Source: an uncultured Clostridia bacterium (GTDB taxonomy: Bacteria > Bacillota > Clostridia > Christensenellales > Borkfalkiaceae). From it: DNA of 48,792 bases. The stretch is from NCBI GenBank assembly GCA_944362555.1, contig CALVTL010000014.1:1-48792 (forward strand), written 5' to 3'. This document shows, piece by piece, positions 24,968 to 33,021 of this stretch. The stretch's first letter is position 1. Each line of letters starts with the position of its first letter. The position numbers and the translations under genes are program-made. Below the pieces are notes generated by a model, which was given only the letters and a program-made list of their open reading frames with translations, did not search any database and was not told the DNA's origin.

Positions 24968-27900
24968 TTATTCGTTATAAGGGTCGTTCTCGTCCTTGGG
25001 GGCTTCGGGCGCCTGTTCGGGCTCCTCTTTCACCGTCGGCTGCGGCTTTTGCTTTGCGCGCGCCGTCCTGGCGGGACGCACCTTCGCGTGCTTCTTCGCA
25101 AACTTCTTGTGCAGGCGGCGCACGATGATGGCGACGACCGCAAACACCAGCGCGAACGCGAGCACGCCCGAGGAGATGATGAGCCAGACGTTGGTATCGC
25201 CGTTGGTCGTATCTTCCTCTTCCGTCGTGTCGTCGTCGGAGGTCAGATCGTCCGCCTCCACGGTGACGTCGGAGAGGGCATAATCGAGATACAGTGCCTT
25301 TTCGTCCGCACCGTCCGCCTTCAGCCATGCGATGCCTTCGGAGTAGGCAGACTGCGCATAGGAGCCGTAGGGATCGCCCAGCTCGTCCTCGTCAAGGGAC
25401 TTGTCGTAGCGCAGGAAGTCCTTGGCGTCGTAGAAGGTGTAGGTGTAGTAGAGGGCATATTCTTCGGGAAGATCCTCGTCCGTGGCGACATCGTGCGCCT
25501 TTTTGAGGTCGTCCACCGCCTCGGTAAGGAGCGCGTCGTAGTTCTCGGAGACGTCTGTCGAGGTGTAGTTGTCAAAGAACACATACCCGCCCGCGGGGAT
25601 CTGCTTGCCCGTCGGCGTCACCGTTCCGTCCTCGGAAACGGTATAGTCGCGCGAGCCCGCCCACACTTCGAGGCGGTAATCCTTTTCGGTGTTGCCCGTG
25701 TGGATATAGAAGGAGACGTCCACCCACTTGCCTGCGTTCGCGGGCGTGCCTTCCACCGTGATGACGCTCGCATACTTTGCTGCGTCGAGGGCGGTGTAGT
25801 CATAGCGCACGCACGCCTCGCGCTCCTCGGCGGTCATCGCGTCGTAGAGGTCGAGCACTTCCTGCGAATACTCGTACTCCCCGCGGCTGACTTCCTCGCG
25901 GTAGGCATAGAACTTTCCTTCGTGCGCATAGAAGGCGATGGTGGTGTTGCCGCTTGCATCGACGGCGAGCAGGTCGCCCGTCGCCTCGTCCACGGTGTAA
26001 TTCTTGAGGTTGGCGTAGTACTTGCTCGTGTCGCCGCTCGCCCGGTAGAAGAGCCCGTTGTCGGCGCGGTAGAACACGACGTCGGTGCGGGCGTTGAAGT
26101 CGGCGTCCGCAGGGTCGCGCCCCACGATGTTCCCGTTGTCGTCATAGCGGAAGGTGACGGAGGGAAGGGTGGGTGCGAGCGGGTCGTTGTAGCCCTTCTT
26201 GACGTCGGACGTGTCGATGAGGTAGATGGTCGCCGTCGCGCCTGCGGAGAGCTTGACGCGCAGGGAGATGCGCTGATAGGAATCCGCCGAGACCGTCATC
26301 GTGTCGGAGAGATACCCGTAGGCGTTGACCGCCTCCTGCGAGGTGTTGAGCACGAGCAGGGGCTGGTTGGCGACGCGGGAGGACGCCTTCGAGCCGTCCT
26401 GGTTGTAGTCGCCGAAGATCTTCGCCCACCACTCTTCGGCATCGGAGAGGGAGTCGTCGGTGAACGAGCTGTTGTTCGCCATCGTGTTGAGCGCCGACGC
26501 CCACGCCTCGCCCTTCGACGCGGCATTGACGTAATTGCCCGCGTATTTCGCGTTGAGCAAGCCGGTGTACAGCCCTTCGGGGAGCTCGTTGGCAACGCCG
26601 CCCGTCACGATGGACTTGCTCGCGTTGGGCACCGCCGTGAAGTTGGCGGTGGGGGCGAGCGTGTTGCGGATGTCGCGCGCGGTGTCCACGCCCGCCGTGT
26701 CGAAGGCGGAGTCGTTGTCCACGGCGCCCGTCAGGGTCGCCTTCACGGAGTAGGAATCCGTCGAGGCATAGTCGATATACTTCGCGTTGACGTCTTCAAG
26801 GACGCGGAAGCCCGCGAACGCCGCATAGCCGTCGTCGTAGGCGGTCTTTTCGGCGGAGGCGACGTCGGTGGGACCGTAGGAGAATTCGATGGTGAAGGTC
26901 TTTTCGCTGTCCGTGTCGTTGGAGATGAAGAAGAAGCACTGCACCCAGCCGTCGTAGATGTCCTTCGTCTCGTCGTCGATGTCCACCGTGTCCACCGTGG
27001 TCGAGTCGAACGCGGCGATCTGCGTGCGGTTGTCGCCGTCCACCACGGTCGCCGAAGCGCCCGTGCCGCCGATCTCGCTCGTCTTGACGAAGAAGGAGAC
27101 CATCATGTGCGTATGTTCCGGCAGCGTGTATTCGTTGGTCGCCGCCGTGTAGGGCGCGCCCGAGACGGACATGAGCAGGATGACCGGCATATCGTCCGTT
27201 CCCTGTTCAAAGGGATAGGTGCTCTTAAGGTCGGTGTCGTAGATGTTTTTGAGGTAGGAATTGTTGACGGTGTCTGCGGCGAGCTGCGCAGCGGTCGTCA
27301 CTTTGGCGTAGTCGTCCGCGTAGGGACCCGTGTACACCACGTTGGACTTGCCGCCGTCGGGATCCTTGGTGATGGCGGCGTCGCCCGCGGTGATGTCGAG
27401 CCCGCCGTCCGTGCCGAGGTCGGCGTCGAGGTCGATCTTGACGGAGGCGTAGGTGTTGCCCTCAAAGCGCTTTTCTTCCTTTTCGCTGTCGATGGAGCAC
27501 TGCGCCTCGCCCGTCGCATCGTCGAAGGCGGCGGAGGTGAGTACCTCGCACGACACGTCGTCGAAGAAGGCGTAGCCGTTCACATAGCCGAGGCGGTTGT
27601 CCGTCGAGCCCTGTCCGAGCCCGAGCACGATGGTGAACGAGGAGGTGGTGAAGGAGCTTGCACGCACATACAGCGTGTATTCCTTCCACTGCCCCTGCGT
27701 GTTGATGTTTTCAAGATAGACGGGGTCGAGCGTCGTGCCGCCCACCGTCTGGTTGACGCGGATATAGGCGCCCGCATTGCCGAGGACGGGAAGTTCCTTG
27801 TCGTCCTCCGAGCGGTAGTGCGTGAGGTCGTCCGTCCTGACCCACACGGAGACCTTTGCGGAAGTGCCCGCCTCCAACGAGATGGTGGTGGAGGAGGTGT

Positions 27901-28537
27901 AGTACTGCCCCGTGCCGGGCACGTTGTCCGACGTGCGGCGGTTGTGGATCATTAAAACGCCCGTCTCATCCTCCGCGGCGCCCGTTCTGGGCGTGGGGGC
28001 GTTGGAGAGCTCGGCGAGATATTCCACGTCCTCGAAGTCGATGGAGTAGTCGTACTCGGCGAACAGCTCCGCCGCCTCGCTCCCGTCCTCCAAATCGTCG
28101 ATCTCGTCCTCGAAGTCCTCATAGAACTTCAGCCTGTCGTAGGCGGTGACGTTGTCGTCCGTCCAGTGGGCGACGGCGTCCTCCACGGAGGTGAACTCCC
28201 TGCCCGCCTTGGAGAGGTAGCTCCACTCCGACGTGTCGATGATGCCCGACGCCGTGTCCGACGTGGGGGAGCCGGACGTGAACGACCAGCTCGTGGGCGA
28301 GCTGATGAGGTCGAGCTTGTCCGCTTTGTCCTCGACGTCCATCTCCGAATAGAACTCGAAGTTCCCGTTGCGGAGGGTCTGGGTATCCGTCTGGGTGGTG
28401 GTCTCTTCCTCTTCCTCATCCCCGTCGTCCGAGGTGGTGGCGCAGGCGGCGAGGACGCTCATCGTGAGCGTCGCCGAGAGGGCAAGCGTGAGTGCCGGCA
28501 TAAAGCGGCGTCTGAACTTTTTGGGATCGAATGCCAT
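24968..28537 (-). CDS. 1189-residue lipoprotein with C-terminal membrane helix, unknown function
   Basis: Not recognised as a named family. From ATG 28537 (AGGAAG upstream) the product starts with a basic, hydrophobic signal ending in the lipobox VLAAC, with C32 as the lipidated residue. An acidic/Thr linker (EEEETTTQTDTQT) follows, then a long ectodomain. A membrane helix at about 1117-1139 precedes a basic, then Pro/Glu-rich cytoplasmic tail of 50 residues. The ectodomain seems to hold three or four beta-sandwich modules resembling carbohydrate-binding domains. These have strands such as AKVSVWVRTDDL, MMVSFFVKTSEIG and WVDVSFYIHTG, with module ends GYAFFDDVSCEVL, GYAAFAGFRVLED and GGYVFFDNYTS. 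A surface glycan-binding or structural role is inferred. Two membrane anchors in one protein are unusual. It is Asp/Thr-rich and monocistronic. Confidence 0.82.
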   Translation of the reverse strand: MAFDPKKFRRRFMPALTLALSATLTMSVLAACATTSDDGDEEEEETTTQTDTQTLRNGNFEFYSEMDVEDKADKLDLISSPTSWSFTSGSPTSDTASGIIDTSEWSYLSKAGREFTSVEDAVAHWTDDNVTAYDRLKFYEDFEDEIDDLEDGSEAAELFAEYDYSIDFEDVEYLAELSNAPTPRTGAAEDETGVLMIHNRRTSDNVPGTGQYYTSSTTISLEAGTSAKVSVWVRTDDLTHYRSEDDKELPVLGNAGAYIRVNQTVGGTTLDPVYLENINTQGQWKEYTLYVRASSFTTSSFTIVLGLGQGSTDNRLGYVNGYAFFDDVSCEVLTSAAFDDATGEAQCSIDSEKEEKRFEGNTYASVKIDLDADLGTDGGLDITAGDAAITKDPDGGKSNVVYTGPYADDYAKVTTAAQLAADTVNNSYLKNIYDTDLKSTYPFEQGTDDMPVILLMSVSGAPYTAATNEYTLPEHTHMMVSFFVKTSEIGGTGASATVVDGDNRTQIAAFDSTTVDTVDIDDETKDIYDGWVQCFFFISNDTDSEKTFTIEFSYGPTDVASAEKTAYDDGYAAFAGFRVLEDVNAKYIDYASTDSYSVKATLTGAVDNDSAFDTAGVDTARDIRNTLAPTANFTAVPNASKSIVTGGVANELPEGLYTGLLNAKYAGNYVNAASKGEAWASALNTMANNSSFTDDSLSDAEEWWAKIFGDYNQDGSKASSRVANQPLLVLNTSQEAVNAYGYLSDTMTVSADSYQRISLRVKLSAGATATIYLIDTSDVKKGYNDPLAPTLPSVTFRYDDNGNIVGRDPADADFNARTDVVFYRADNGLFYRASGDTSKYYANLKNYTVDEATGDLLAVDASGNTTIAFYAHEGKFYAYREEVSRGEYEYSQEVLDLYDAMTAEEREACVRYDYTALDAAKYASVITVEGTPANAGKWVDVSFYIHTGNTEKDYRLEVWAGSRDYTVSEDGTVTPTGKQIPAGGYVFFDNYTSTDVSENYDALLTEAVDDLKKAHDVATDEDLPEEYALYYTYTFYDAKDFLRYDKSLDEDELGDPYGSYAQSAYSEGIAWLKADGADEKALYLDYALSDVTVEADDLTSDDDTTEEEDTTNGDTNVWLIISSGVLAFALVFAVVAIIVRRLHKKFAKKHAKVRPARTARAKQKPQPTVKEEPEQAPEAPKDENDPYNE

Positions 28538-28616
28538 AGGTCTTCCTTTTTTCCGTCGGGGGGCGTGCGCCCTCCGTACTTGTCTTTTTTGACGTTCTCC
28601 TGCGAGATACTTCTCT

Positions 28617-28645
28617 ATTTTAATATAAAATGCGTCGGGACGCAA
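28617..28645 (-). promoter_or_regulatory. Probable promoter of the large lipoprotein gene with overlapping palindrome
   Basis: On the minus strand TTGCGT (28645-28640) and TAAAAT (28622-28617) are separated by 17 bases. A perfect palindrome TGCGTC-GG-GACGCA at 28631-28644 covers the -35 and part of the spacer and could be an operator. Confidence 0.5.
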
Positions 28646-28760
28646 GCAATTCCGCATGAAAATCGTTATGAAATCGTGGGAAAGAGAAAAAAATTCCCCC
28701 ACACTGCACAAAATGAGGGAAACGGGCGGCGGAAAAAAGCCGCCGCGGGAGGGGAGTTTC

Positions 28761-29141
28761 ATGCAAAGCGGACAAAAAAAGGGGGCGGCGGCGCGGCTTG
28801 CGGGCGGCGGCGCGGTGGGCGCGGCGAACGGGGTGTTCGGCGGCGGGGGCGGCATGATCGCCGTGCCGCTTCTGGAGCGCATCGAGGGCAGGGGGACGGC
28901 TGCGGCGCACGCCACCGCCATCGCCTGCATCCTGCCCGCCTCCTGCGTGAGCGCCGTCGTCTATTTTCTGGCGGGGTTTTTGTCGTGGGAGCTGCTGCTG
29001 CCCGTCGCGCTCGGCGTCGCGCTGGGTGGCGCGCTCGGCGCGCGGCTCCTGCCCCTCATCCCGCCCCGCGCGCTCGATCTCGCGTTCTCCGCGCTCATGC
29101 TGCTCGCGGGCGTCAAGGCGGTGGCGGCATGGCGTTTTTAG
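28761..29141 (+). CDS. TSUP (TauE/SafE-like) transporter, N-terminal half protein
   Basis: A 126-residue membrane protein corresponding to one half of a TSUP permease, the family that exports sulfite, sulfonates or related anions. The glycine-rich GAANGVFGGGGGMIAVPLL and HATAIACILPAS motifs match one TSUP repeat, and about four helices are predicted. ATG 28761 is chosen for its GGGAGGGGAG upstream; the open frame extends further left but that part is hydrophilic. It overlaps the next gene, which encodes the other half, by 13 bases. The pair probably forms a heterodimer. Confidence 0.82.
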   Translation: MQSGQKKGAAARLAGGGAVGAANGVFGGGGGMIAVPLLERIEGRGTAAAHATAIACILPASCVSAVVYFLAGFLSWELLLPVALGVALGGALGARLLPLIPPRALDLAFSALMLLAGVKAVAAWRF

Positions 29142-29512
29142 TGCTCTTTCTGTGCGGCGTCGCGGGCGGCGTGCCCGCGGGCATGGGCATGGGCGGCGGC
29201 ACCGTGCTCATCCCGCTTTTGACGCTCTTCGGCGTCCCGCAGCCCTGCGCGCAGGCGGTGAACCTCGTCGCTTTTTTGCCCATGGCGGCGCTCGCCCTCC
29301 CCGTGCACGCCAAAAGCGGGCTGCTGCGCGGCGAAGGGCTCGTGCCCCTTGTTTTGTCCGCGCTCGTCTTTTCCGCGCTCGGCTCGCTGTGCGCCGCCGT
29401 GCTCCCTTCCGCGCTTTTAGAGCGCGCGTTCGGCGCCTTTCTCATCGTGCTCGCGCTGCTGCGCCTTGCGGCGCATTTCCGCAAAAACCGCGCACGGGAT
29501 AGACTTTTATAA
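29129..29512 (+). CDS. TSUP (TauE/SafE-like) transporter, C-terminal half protein
   Basis: A 127-residue membrane protein carrying the second TSUP repeat: GVPAGMGMGGGTVLIPLLT followed by QAVNLVAFLPMAALAL, and about four helices. It starts inside the end of the first half-gene, with no stop or frameshift inside either conserved part, so these look like two genes rather than one broken gene. Both halves keep the G-rich loop. Substrate unknown. The 90 bases after it are AT-rich and hold no clear hairpin. Confidence 0.82.
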   Translation: MAFLVLFLCGVAGGVPAGMGMGGGTVLIPLLTLFGVPQPCAQAVNLVAFLPMAALALPVHAKSGLLRGEGLVPLVLSALVFSALGSLCAAVLPSALLERAFGAFLIVLALLRLAAHFRKNRARDRLL

Positions 29513-29602
29513 AAAATTTGTAAAATTTTGGTGTATGCGCGCTGAAAAATGCCGTGCTCGCCGTTTTTTTGCGTAAATTTGAAATTTTTTTTCAAAAGGG
29601 TA

Positions 29603-29631
29603 TAGACAAACCGCCGTTCGTGTGATAAAAT
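29603..29631 (+). promoter_or_regulatory. Sigma-A promoter of the ppx-maf-mreB-like operon
   Basis: TAGACA and TAAAAT are separated by exactly 17 bases. The leader of about 110 bases to the ppx ATG contains two inverted repeats, GGGGCA...TGCCCC (29652-29691) and CCGCGCG-GTCGGG-CGCGCGG (29698-29717). Confidence 0.65.
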
Positions 29632-29748
29632 GGTAGGGAATCATGAGACTTGGGGCATTGTCGGGTCAGGAGAAAAAAGCAGGAGTGCCCCGATCTGCCG
29701 CGCGGTCGGGCGCGCGGCCCCGAAAATTACGCAAAAGGACGGAATGAA

Positions 29749-31296
29749 ATGGAAAAGACAGCACCGGAATGTATGCAGCAGCCGTCGGAACGGATCGGTA
29801 TCATCGATCTCGGGTCCAATTCCGCGCGCCTTGTTATCGTCAGGATCTTCGGCAGCCATTTTTGGGTGGAGGACGAGCTCAAAGAGAGCGTCCGCCTCGG
29901 ACAGGATATGGACAGGGACGGCTTTTTGAAGCCGCAGCGCATCGCGGAGACCATCCGCACGCTCAAAATGTTTAAGCGTCTGTGCGACGCCGACCAGGTC
30001 GACCGCATCATCGCCGTCGCCACGGCGGCGGTGCGCCGCGCAAAAAATCAGCGCTCCTTCCTGGATGAGATCCAGGCGACGTGCGGCATCCGCGTCGAAG
30101 TGCTCTCGGAGGAGGCGGAGGCGACGCTCGTCTACCGCGGCGTCATCAACTCCATGGACATCCCCAAGGGGCTCATTCTGGAGATCGGCGGCGGCAGCAC
30201 CAAAATCATCTACTACAACCGCCGCACCGTCTTAAACTATGCCTCGCTCTCCTTCGGCGCGGTCACCCTCACCGACCTCTTCGCCGACGACGGCGTCTCG
30301 CCCGAGGAGCAGACGGCGAAGATCGAGGAGTTCTTCACCGAGCAGTTCAAAAAGATAAGCTGGCTCGCGGAGGTCGATCCCGACGTGCAGATGATCGGTG
30401 TGGGCGGCTCCTTCCGCAACCTCTATAAGATCAACCGTCTCGTCAAAAAATATCCCATGAACACCGTGCACAACTATTCCTTCGCGGTGGAGGATTTCCG
30501 CTCCATTTACGAGATGGTGCGCGTGCTCGACGTGGAAAAGCGCAAGCGCATCCGCGGGCTTTCGCCCGCCCGTGCGGACATCATGCCCGCCGCGCTCGCC
30601 ATCATCAAGGCGTTCACCGACTATCTGCACATCGAGTCGTTCACGGTGGGGGGATGCGGCCTGCGCGAGGGCATCATGTTCAACCAGGCGGTGCCGCAGA
30701 CGGTGGAGCGCCCCATCCTCGACGTGCTCACCTATTCTCTGAACGCGCTCGTCGATTATTACGGGTGCGACAAAAAGCACGTCGAACAGACGGTGCGCCT
30801 CTCCATCCAGCTCTTCAAGCAGCTCCGCGTGCTGCACAAGTTCCCGCGCGCCTACTTAAAAGTATTGAAGATCGCCGCCAGCCTGCACGACTGCGGGCTG
30901 CGTGTGAGATATTTCGACCATCAGCAGCACAGCCGTTATATGATCCTGAATTCCGGCATCTACGGGGCGACCCACCGCGAGATCGTGCTCGCCGCCTTTG
31001 TGGCGGGCTGCCACAAGCGGGAGGACGTCAACGCCGCGGAATGGGCGCGCTATAAGGACATCGTCACGGACGAGGATCTGGAAGTCGTCAAAAAGCTGGG
31101 CGTTCTGCTGCGCATCGGCGAGGCGCTCGACAGGAGCGGCATGGGCGTCGTCACGGGCATCAACTGCGACGTATTGGGCGATTCCGTCATCATGAAGACG
31201 GAAGTGAGCGGCGACGCCGCGCTCGAGATCCGTCAGGCGCTCGAGGTGGGACCCGATTTCAAGCGCACGTTCAAAAAGAACCTGGAGATCCTGTGA
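29749..31296 (+). CDS. ppx: Ppx/GppA-family exopolyphosphatase or pppGpp phosphatase
   Basis: A 515-residue protein with the ASKHA-fold phosphatase domain at the N-terminus (GIIDLGSNSARLVIV near residue 17, EIGGGSTKI near 144) and an HD-like C-terminal domain (ASLHDCGLRVRYFDHQQHSR). Ppx/GppA enzymes hydrolyse terminal phosphates of polyphosphate or the 5'-phosphate of pppGpp; sequence alone does not separate the two. The ATG at 29749 sits 10 or so bases after AAAGGA. Its stop overlaps the maf start as GTGA. It is the first gene of an operon with maf and an MreB-like gene. Confidence 0.9.
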   Translation: MEKTAPECMQQPSERIGIIDLGSNSARLVIVRIFGSHFWVEDELKESVRLGQDMDRDGFLKPQRIAETIRTLKMFKRLCDADQVDRIIAVATAAVRRAKNQRSFLDEIQATCGIRVEVLSEEAEATLVYRGVINSMDIPKGLILEIGGGSTKIIYYNRRTVLNYASLSFGAVTLTDLFADDGVSPEEQTAKIEEFFTEQFKKISWLAEVDPDVQMIGVGGSFRNLYKINRLVKKYPMNTVHNYSFAVEDFRSIYEMVRVLDVEKRKRIRGLSPARADIMPAALAIIKAFTDYLHIESFTVGGCGLREGIMFNQAVPQTVERPILDVLTYSLNALVDYYGCDKKHVEQTVRLSIQLFKQLRVLHKFPRAYLKVLKIAASLHDCGLRVRYFDHQQHSRYMILNSGIYGATHREIVLAAFVAGCHKREDVNAAEWARYKDIVTDEDLEVVKKLGVLLRIGEALDRSGMGVVTGINCDVLGDSVIMKTEVSGDAALEIRQALEVGPDFKRTFKKNLEIL

Positions 31297-31847
31297 AGGT
31301 CCTGCTCGCCAGCAATTCCCCGCGCAGGCGGGAACTGCTCAAAGAACTCATCCCCGCATTTTCGGTGGAGCCCTCGCGCTTTCAGGAAGTGGGCGCGGGG
31401 CTCTCCGCGTATGAGGCGGCGCGCGCCAACGCGTGCGGCAAGGCGCGGGAGGTCTTTTCCCGCTTCCCCGCGTGCGCCGTCATCGGCGCGGACACCGTCG
31501 TCTCCCTCGACGGGAACATTCTGGGAAAGCCCAGGGACGAAGAGGACGCCAAGGCGATGCTGCGCGCGTTGAGCGGGCGCACGCACACCGTGTACACGGG
31601 GGTATGTGTGCTGTCATCCGTGGGCGAACAGGCGGATGTCGTCGCCGCGCACGTCACCTTTCACACGCTCTCCGAGCAGCTCATTGAGGACTACGTCAGA
31701 AGCGGGCTGCCCATGGATAAGGCAGGCGCTTACGGCATCCAGGACGGCTATCCGCTCGTCTCGCGGTGCGAGGGGAGCTATTCGTGCGTCGTCGGGCTCC
31801 CCACGGAGCGCCTTCGCGAACTGCTCTGCACGGCGGGGCTCTTATAA
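31293..31847 (+). CDS. maf: Maf-family nucleoside triphosphate pyrophosphatase
   Basis: A 184-residue house-cleaning enzyme that hydrolyses non-canonical or modified nucleotides such as dTTP, UTP and their derivatives. In Bacillus it is linked to septum inhibition. The N-terminal ASNSPRRRELL and the GADTVVSLDG motif with the catalytic aspartate are intact, and the length is normal. The GTG start overlaps the ppx stop by four bases. Neighbouring an MreB-like gene recalls the maf-mreB neighbourhood of Bacillus, although radC, mreC and mreD are not seen here. Confidence 0.93.
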   Translation: MKVLLASNSPRRRELLKELIPAFSVEPSRFQEVGAGLSAYEAARANACGKAREVFSRFPACAVIGADTVVSLDGNILGKPRDEEDAKAMLRALSGRTHTVYTGVCVLSSVGEQADVVAAHVTFHTLSEQLIEDYVRSGLPMDKAGAYGIQDGYPLVSRCEGSYSCVVGLPTERLRELLCTAGLL

Positions 31848-31879
31848 GCGCCGCACATTTTTTTACAGAGGAAACACCC

Positions 31880-32866
31880 ATGCTCAAACTTGCCATCGAC
31901 TTCGGGACCGCGGTCACGAAAATCTACAAAATAGGGAGCGGCATCGTGCTCTCCGAGCCGACCTGCGTCACCGTGCAAAAGGACACGGGCGAAATACGCG
32001 CGTTCGGAACGGACGCCAAGCGCCTTCTCGGCAAGACGGCGGAAGTCACCGACGTCGTGTTCCCCGTCTATGAAGGGGAGATCGTGGACGAGCGGCTCGC
32101 TTCCGCCCTCCTCGAATACTTCTTGCGCAAGGTGGTGCGCCGCACCTTCTCCGTGGAGGCGCTCTTCTGCGTGCCCTGCGCCTGCTCGCTCGCCTCGCGG
32201 GAGAAGTATTTCCGCGTCGCAAGGGCGGCGGGGCTCTCGCGCGTCACCTTCGCCGAAACGCCCTATCTTGCCGTTCTGGGGCAGGATCTGCCCCTCTCCG
32301 AGTCCAACCCCGTGTTCGCCATCGACGTGGGCGCGGGCAAGACGTCGTGCGCGGCGTTCTCGCTGGACGGCATCATTGCGGGGCTGACGATGAACGTGGG
32401 CGGCAACAACATGGACGTGCACATCATCGACCATATCGCCGATACGTTCAACTTGAAGATCGGCTCGCTCTCCAGCGAAAAACTCAAAAACACGGTGGGC
32501 AGCCTCATCGAGAACGACAATCAGAGCACCATCATCAACGGGCGGGACATCACCACGGGCAAGCCGCGCTCGGTGTCCGTTTCCTCCGCGGACATCCTCT
32601 TTCCCATCCGCATCTATGTGGATAAGATCATCGAATACGCCGAGCTGGTGTTGAAAAAACTCCCCGCCGAGGTGTCCGCCGTCATGTGCAAGAACGGCAT
32701 CTGCCTCGCGGGCGGCGTCACGGGCATTGCGGGCTTTTCCGACTACGTCGCCGAGCGCCTGCAGATGGAGGCGCACACGGGCAGCGACGCGCAGATGTCC
32801 GTCGTGCTGGGCGGCGGCAGAGCCATCGGCAACAACGCGCTCTTAAAGCGCATCGCCCTCGCCTGA
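31880..32866 (+). CDS. mreB: MreB-like actin-family protein
   Basis: A 328-residue actin-fold protein. The phosphate-1 loop LAIDFGTAVTKIY at the start, phosphate-2 loop AIDVGAGKTSCAAFS near 148, and LAGGVTGIAGFSDYVAERL near 278 match the MreB family, which forms membrane-bound filaments guiding lateral wall synthesis. It is diverged at several positions from typical MreB (for example FGTAVTK instead of the usual LGTANT), so it may be a paralogue rather than the main MreB. No mreC or mreD follows. AGAGGA precedes the ATG. A terminator 20 bases downstream ends the operon. Confidence 0.83.
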   Translation: MLKLAIDFGTAVTKIYKIGSGIVLSEPTCVTVQKDTGEIRAFGTDAKRLLGKTAEVTDVVFPVYEGEIVDERLASALLEYFLRKVVRRTFSVEALFCVPCACSLASREKYFRVARAAGLSRVTFAETPYLAVLGQDLPLSESNPVFAIDVGAGKTSCAAFSLDGIIAGLTMNVGGNNMDVHIIDHIADTFNLKIGSLSSEKLKNTVGSLIENDNQSTIINGRDITTGKPRSVSVSSADILFPIRIYVDKIIEYAELVLKKLPAEVSAVMCKNGICLAGGVTGIAGFSDYVAERLQMEAHTGSDAQMSVVLGGGRAIGNNALLKRIALA

Positions 32867-32885
32867 AAATTTGGAACAACATCGT

Positions 32886-32924
32886 GCGCCGCCCTGCGGG
32901 ATTCTCCGCAGGGCGGCGCTTTTT
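32886..32924 (+). terminator. Intrinsic terminator after the MreB-like gene
   Basis: Arms GCGCCGCCCTGCGG and CCGCAGGGCGGCGC flank six bases and are followed by five T residues. Both 14-base arms occur identically at 36044-36077. Confidence 0.9.
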
Positions 32925-32936
32925 CATGCTTCATGC

Positions 32937-32964
32937 TTGCATTTTGTCATAAATGTGGTATAAT
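32937..32964 (+). promoter_or_regulatory. Promoter of the BspA-like lipoprotein gene
   Basis: TTGCAT, a 16-base spacer and a perfect TATAAT at 32959-32964, preceded by TG at the extended -10 position. The ATG lies about 55 bases downstream. Confidence 0.6.
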
Positions 32965-33021
32965 CATAGCGGAACGAACGGGACGGATGGTTCTTTACGG
33001 CGCTTTGACGGAGGCGTAGAG

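Noticed and set aside
24962-27955. 997-codon open frame on the plus strand opposite the large lipoprotein
   Set aside because: It is the mirror of a GC-rich, Asp/Thr-rich gene; its translation is dominated by Arg, Val, Gly, His with no domain, no ribosome site of note and no start signal. The minus strand has signal peptide, lipobox, promoter and terminator.
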